A stretch of DNA of 5,256 nucleotides, taken from NCBI GenBank assembly GCA_016935775.1, contig JAFGQF010000255.1:1-5256 (forward strand), in the 5' to 3' direction. This document shows positions 4,762-5,256 of the stretch, in pieces. The position numbers and the translations under genes were made by a program. Position 1 is the stretch's first letter, and each line of letters starts with the position of its first letter. Under the pieces are notes generated by a model. The model did no database searches. It was not told where the DNA came from and saw nothing but the letters and a program-made list of their open reading frames with translations. The DNA is from Caldifarciminota bacterium. Its GTDB lineage: Bacteria; Hydrothermota; Tepidihabitantia; Tepidihabitantales; Tepidihabitantaceae.

Positions 4762-5256
4762 CTAGAGCTCGGCCAGGGCCCGGCGCAGCGCGGCCAGCGC
4801 GAGCCGATTGAACTCGGCGCACCCGGCGAGAACCAAGGTCGGCTCGGCAGTCCCGCCCAAACCGCCGAGCGCGGCGGCCGCCTGCCCGAACGACGCGGCC
4901 GCGGCTCGCAACGAGTCCGCGGCTTCGGGTTCCTCGACAGCCAGCCGCTCGAGAAACGCGGCTGCGGAATGTTGGCGGTCGCGGGCCAACACGAGTTGCG
5001 ACCGCACATCGTCAGACAGGCATCCCGCCGCCCTCAACCGACCGGCCAGTTCCTCGAAAGACACCGGGCCGGGCGCGAGCCCGGGATGCTCGCCCGCCAC
5101 CATCCTTGCCGCCCGGGCAACCGCCTCGCGCGCCCGGTGACCCGGGCGCGGCGCCGGGTCGCCGGGAAACAGCGCGACGAGGCAGCCGGCGGCACGGATT
5201 TGGACGGGACTCACTGACGGCTCCGGGCTCTCGTCGGGTCCGAGCGGTCGGCTGGC
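4762..5256 (-). CDS. Unrecognised Ala/Arg-rich helical protein, C-terminal part (open at right window edge)
   Basis: The frame is open from the right edge to a TAG at 4764-4762, about 164 residues in view. GTG at 5214 could start a 150-residue protein, but the 14 preceding codons are open and there is no clear ribosome site, so the gene more likely begins outside the window. The visible chain is soluble, with no signal peptide or membrane span, and is very rich in Ala, Leu, Arg and Glu. RAAGC occurs twice, in VQIRAAGCL and LRAAGCL, about 50 residues apart. The last 90 residues (from SDDVRSQLVLARDRQHSAAAF to the C-terminal LRRALAEL) look like three or four amphipathic helices. The helical end loosely recalls the C-terminal bundle of BtrH/DUF4872-type proteins, but that is a weak impression from memory. 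It reads in the same direction as fabH, 63 bases upstream, but a promoter in between suggests a separate unit. The codon pattern (GC-rich third positions) and the long open frame support a real gene. Confidence 0.6.
   Translation of the reverse strand, partial: ASRPLGPDESPEPSVSPVQIRAAGCLVALFPGDPAPRPGHRAREAVARAARMVAGEHPGLAPGPVSFEELAGRLRAAGCLSDDVRSQLVLARDRQHSAAAFLERLAVEEPEAADSLRAAAASFGQAAAALGGLGGTAEPTLVLAGCAEFNRLALAALRRALAEL

Overview
The window is a compact, GC-rich stretch of bacterial DNA in which all seven recognisable genes lie on the minus strand and are read from right to left. A bacterium is indicated by a FabH-type condensing enzyme, strong Shine-Dalgarno sites and an HtrA-like envelope protease. 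An oxygen-sensitive 2-oxoacid:ferredoxin oxidoreductase points to an anaerobe or an organism with strongly ferredoxin-based metabolism. The sequence alone does not fix the phylum.

Layout in order of transcription: (1) 5256-4762, the C-terminal part of an unrecognised Ala/Arg-rich helical protein that runs in from outside the window. (2) 4761-4699, a 63-base gap with a good sigma70-like promoter so close to the next start codon that the mRNA would be leaderless. (3) 4698-3682, fabH, beta-ketoacyl-ACP synthase III. (4) 3688-2930, a P-loop ATPase of the MinD/ParA/CobQ superfamily, overlapping fabH. (5) 2915-2670, a ferredoxin-like protein with two [4Fe-4S] motifs. (6) 2670-1600, the VorB-type alpha subunit. 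(7) 1600-830, the thiamine-diphosphate-binding beta subunit. (8) 840-292, the gamma subunit. (9) from about 335 to the left edge, the N-terminal part of an HtrA/DegP-like serine protease. Genes 3 to 8 overlap or are separated by at most 14 bases, so they are very probably one operon, and the protease gene may be its tail.

The four Vor-type subunits form a complete ferredoxin-dependent oxidoreductase that converts a 2-oxoacid plus CoA to acyl-CoA, CO2 and reduced ferredoxin. The alpha subunit best resembles the branched-chain (2-oxoisovalerate) type. Its product, a short branched acyl-CoA, is the kind of primer FabH condenses with malonyl-ACP to start iso/anteiso fatty acids. The most interesting reading is therefore an anaerobic counterpart of the branched-chain dehydrogenase plus FabH pairing, with an ATPase of unknown role between the two enzymes. 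The individual families are known. The functional link and the role of the ATPase are inference. No RNA genes, CRISPR arrays, mobile elements or attachment sites were seen, and no stretch over 300 bases lacks a gene.
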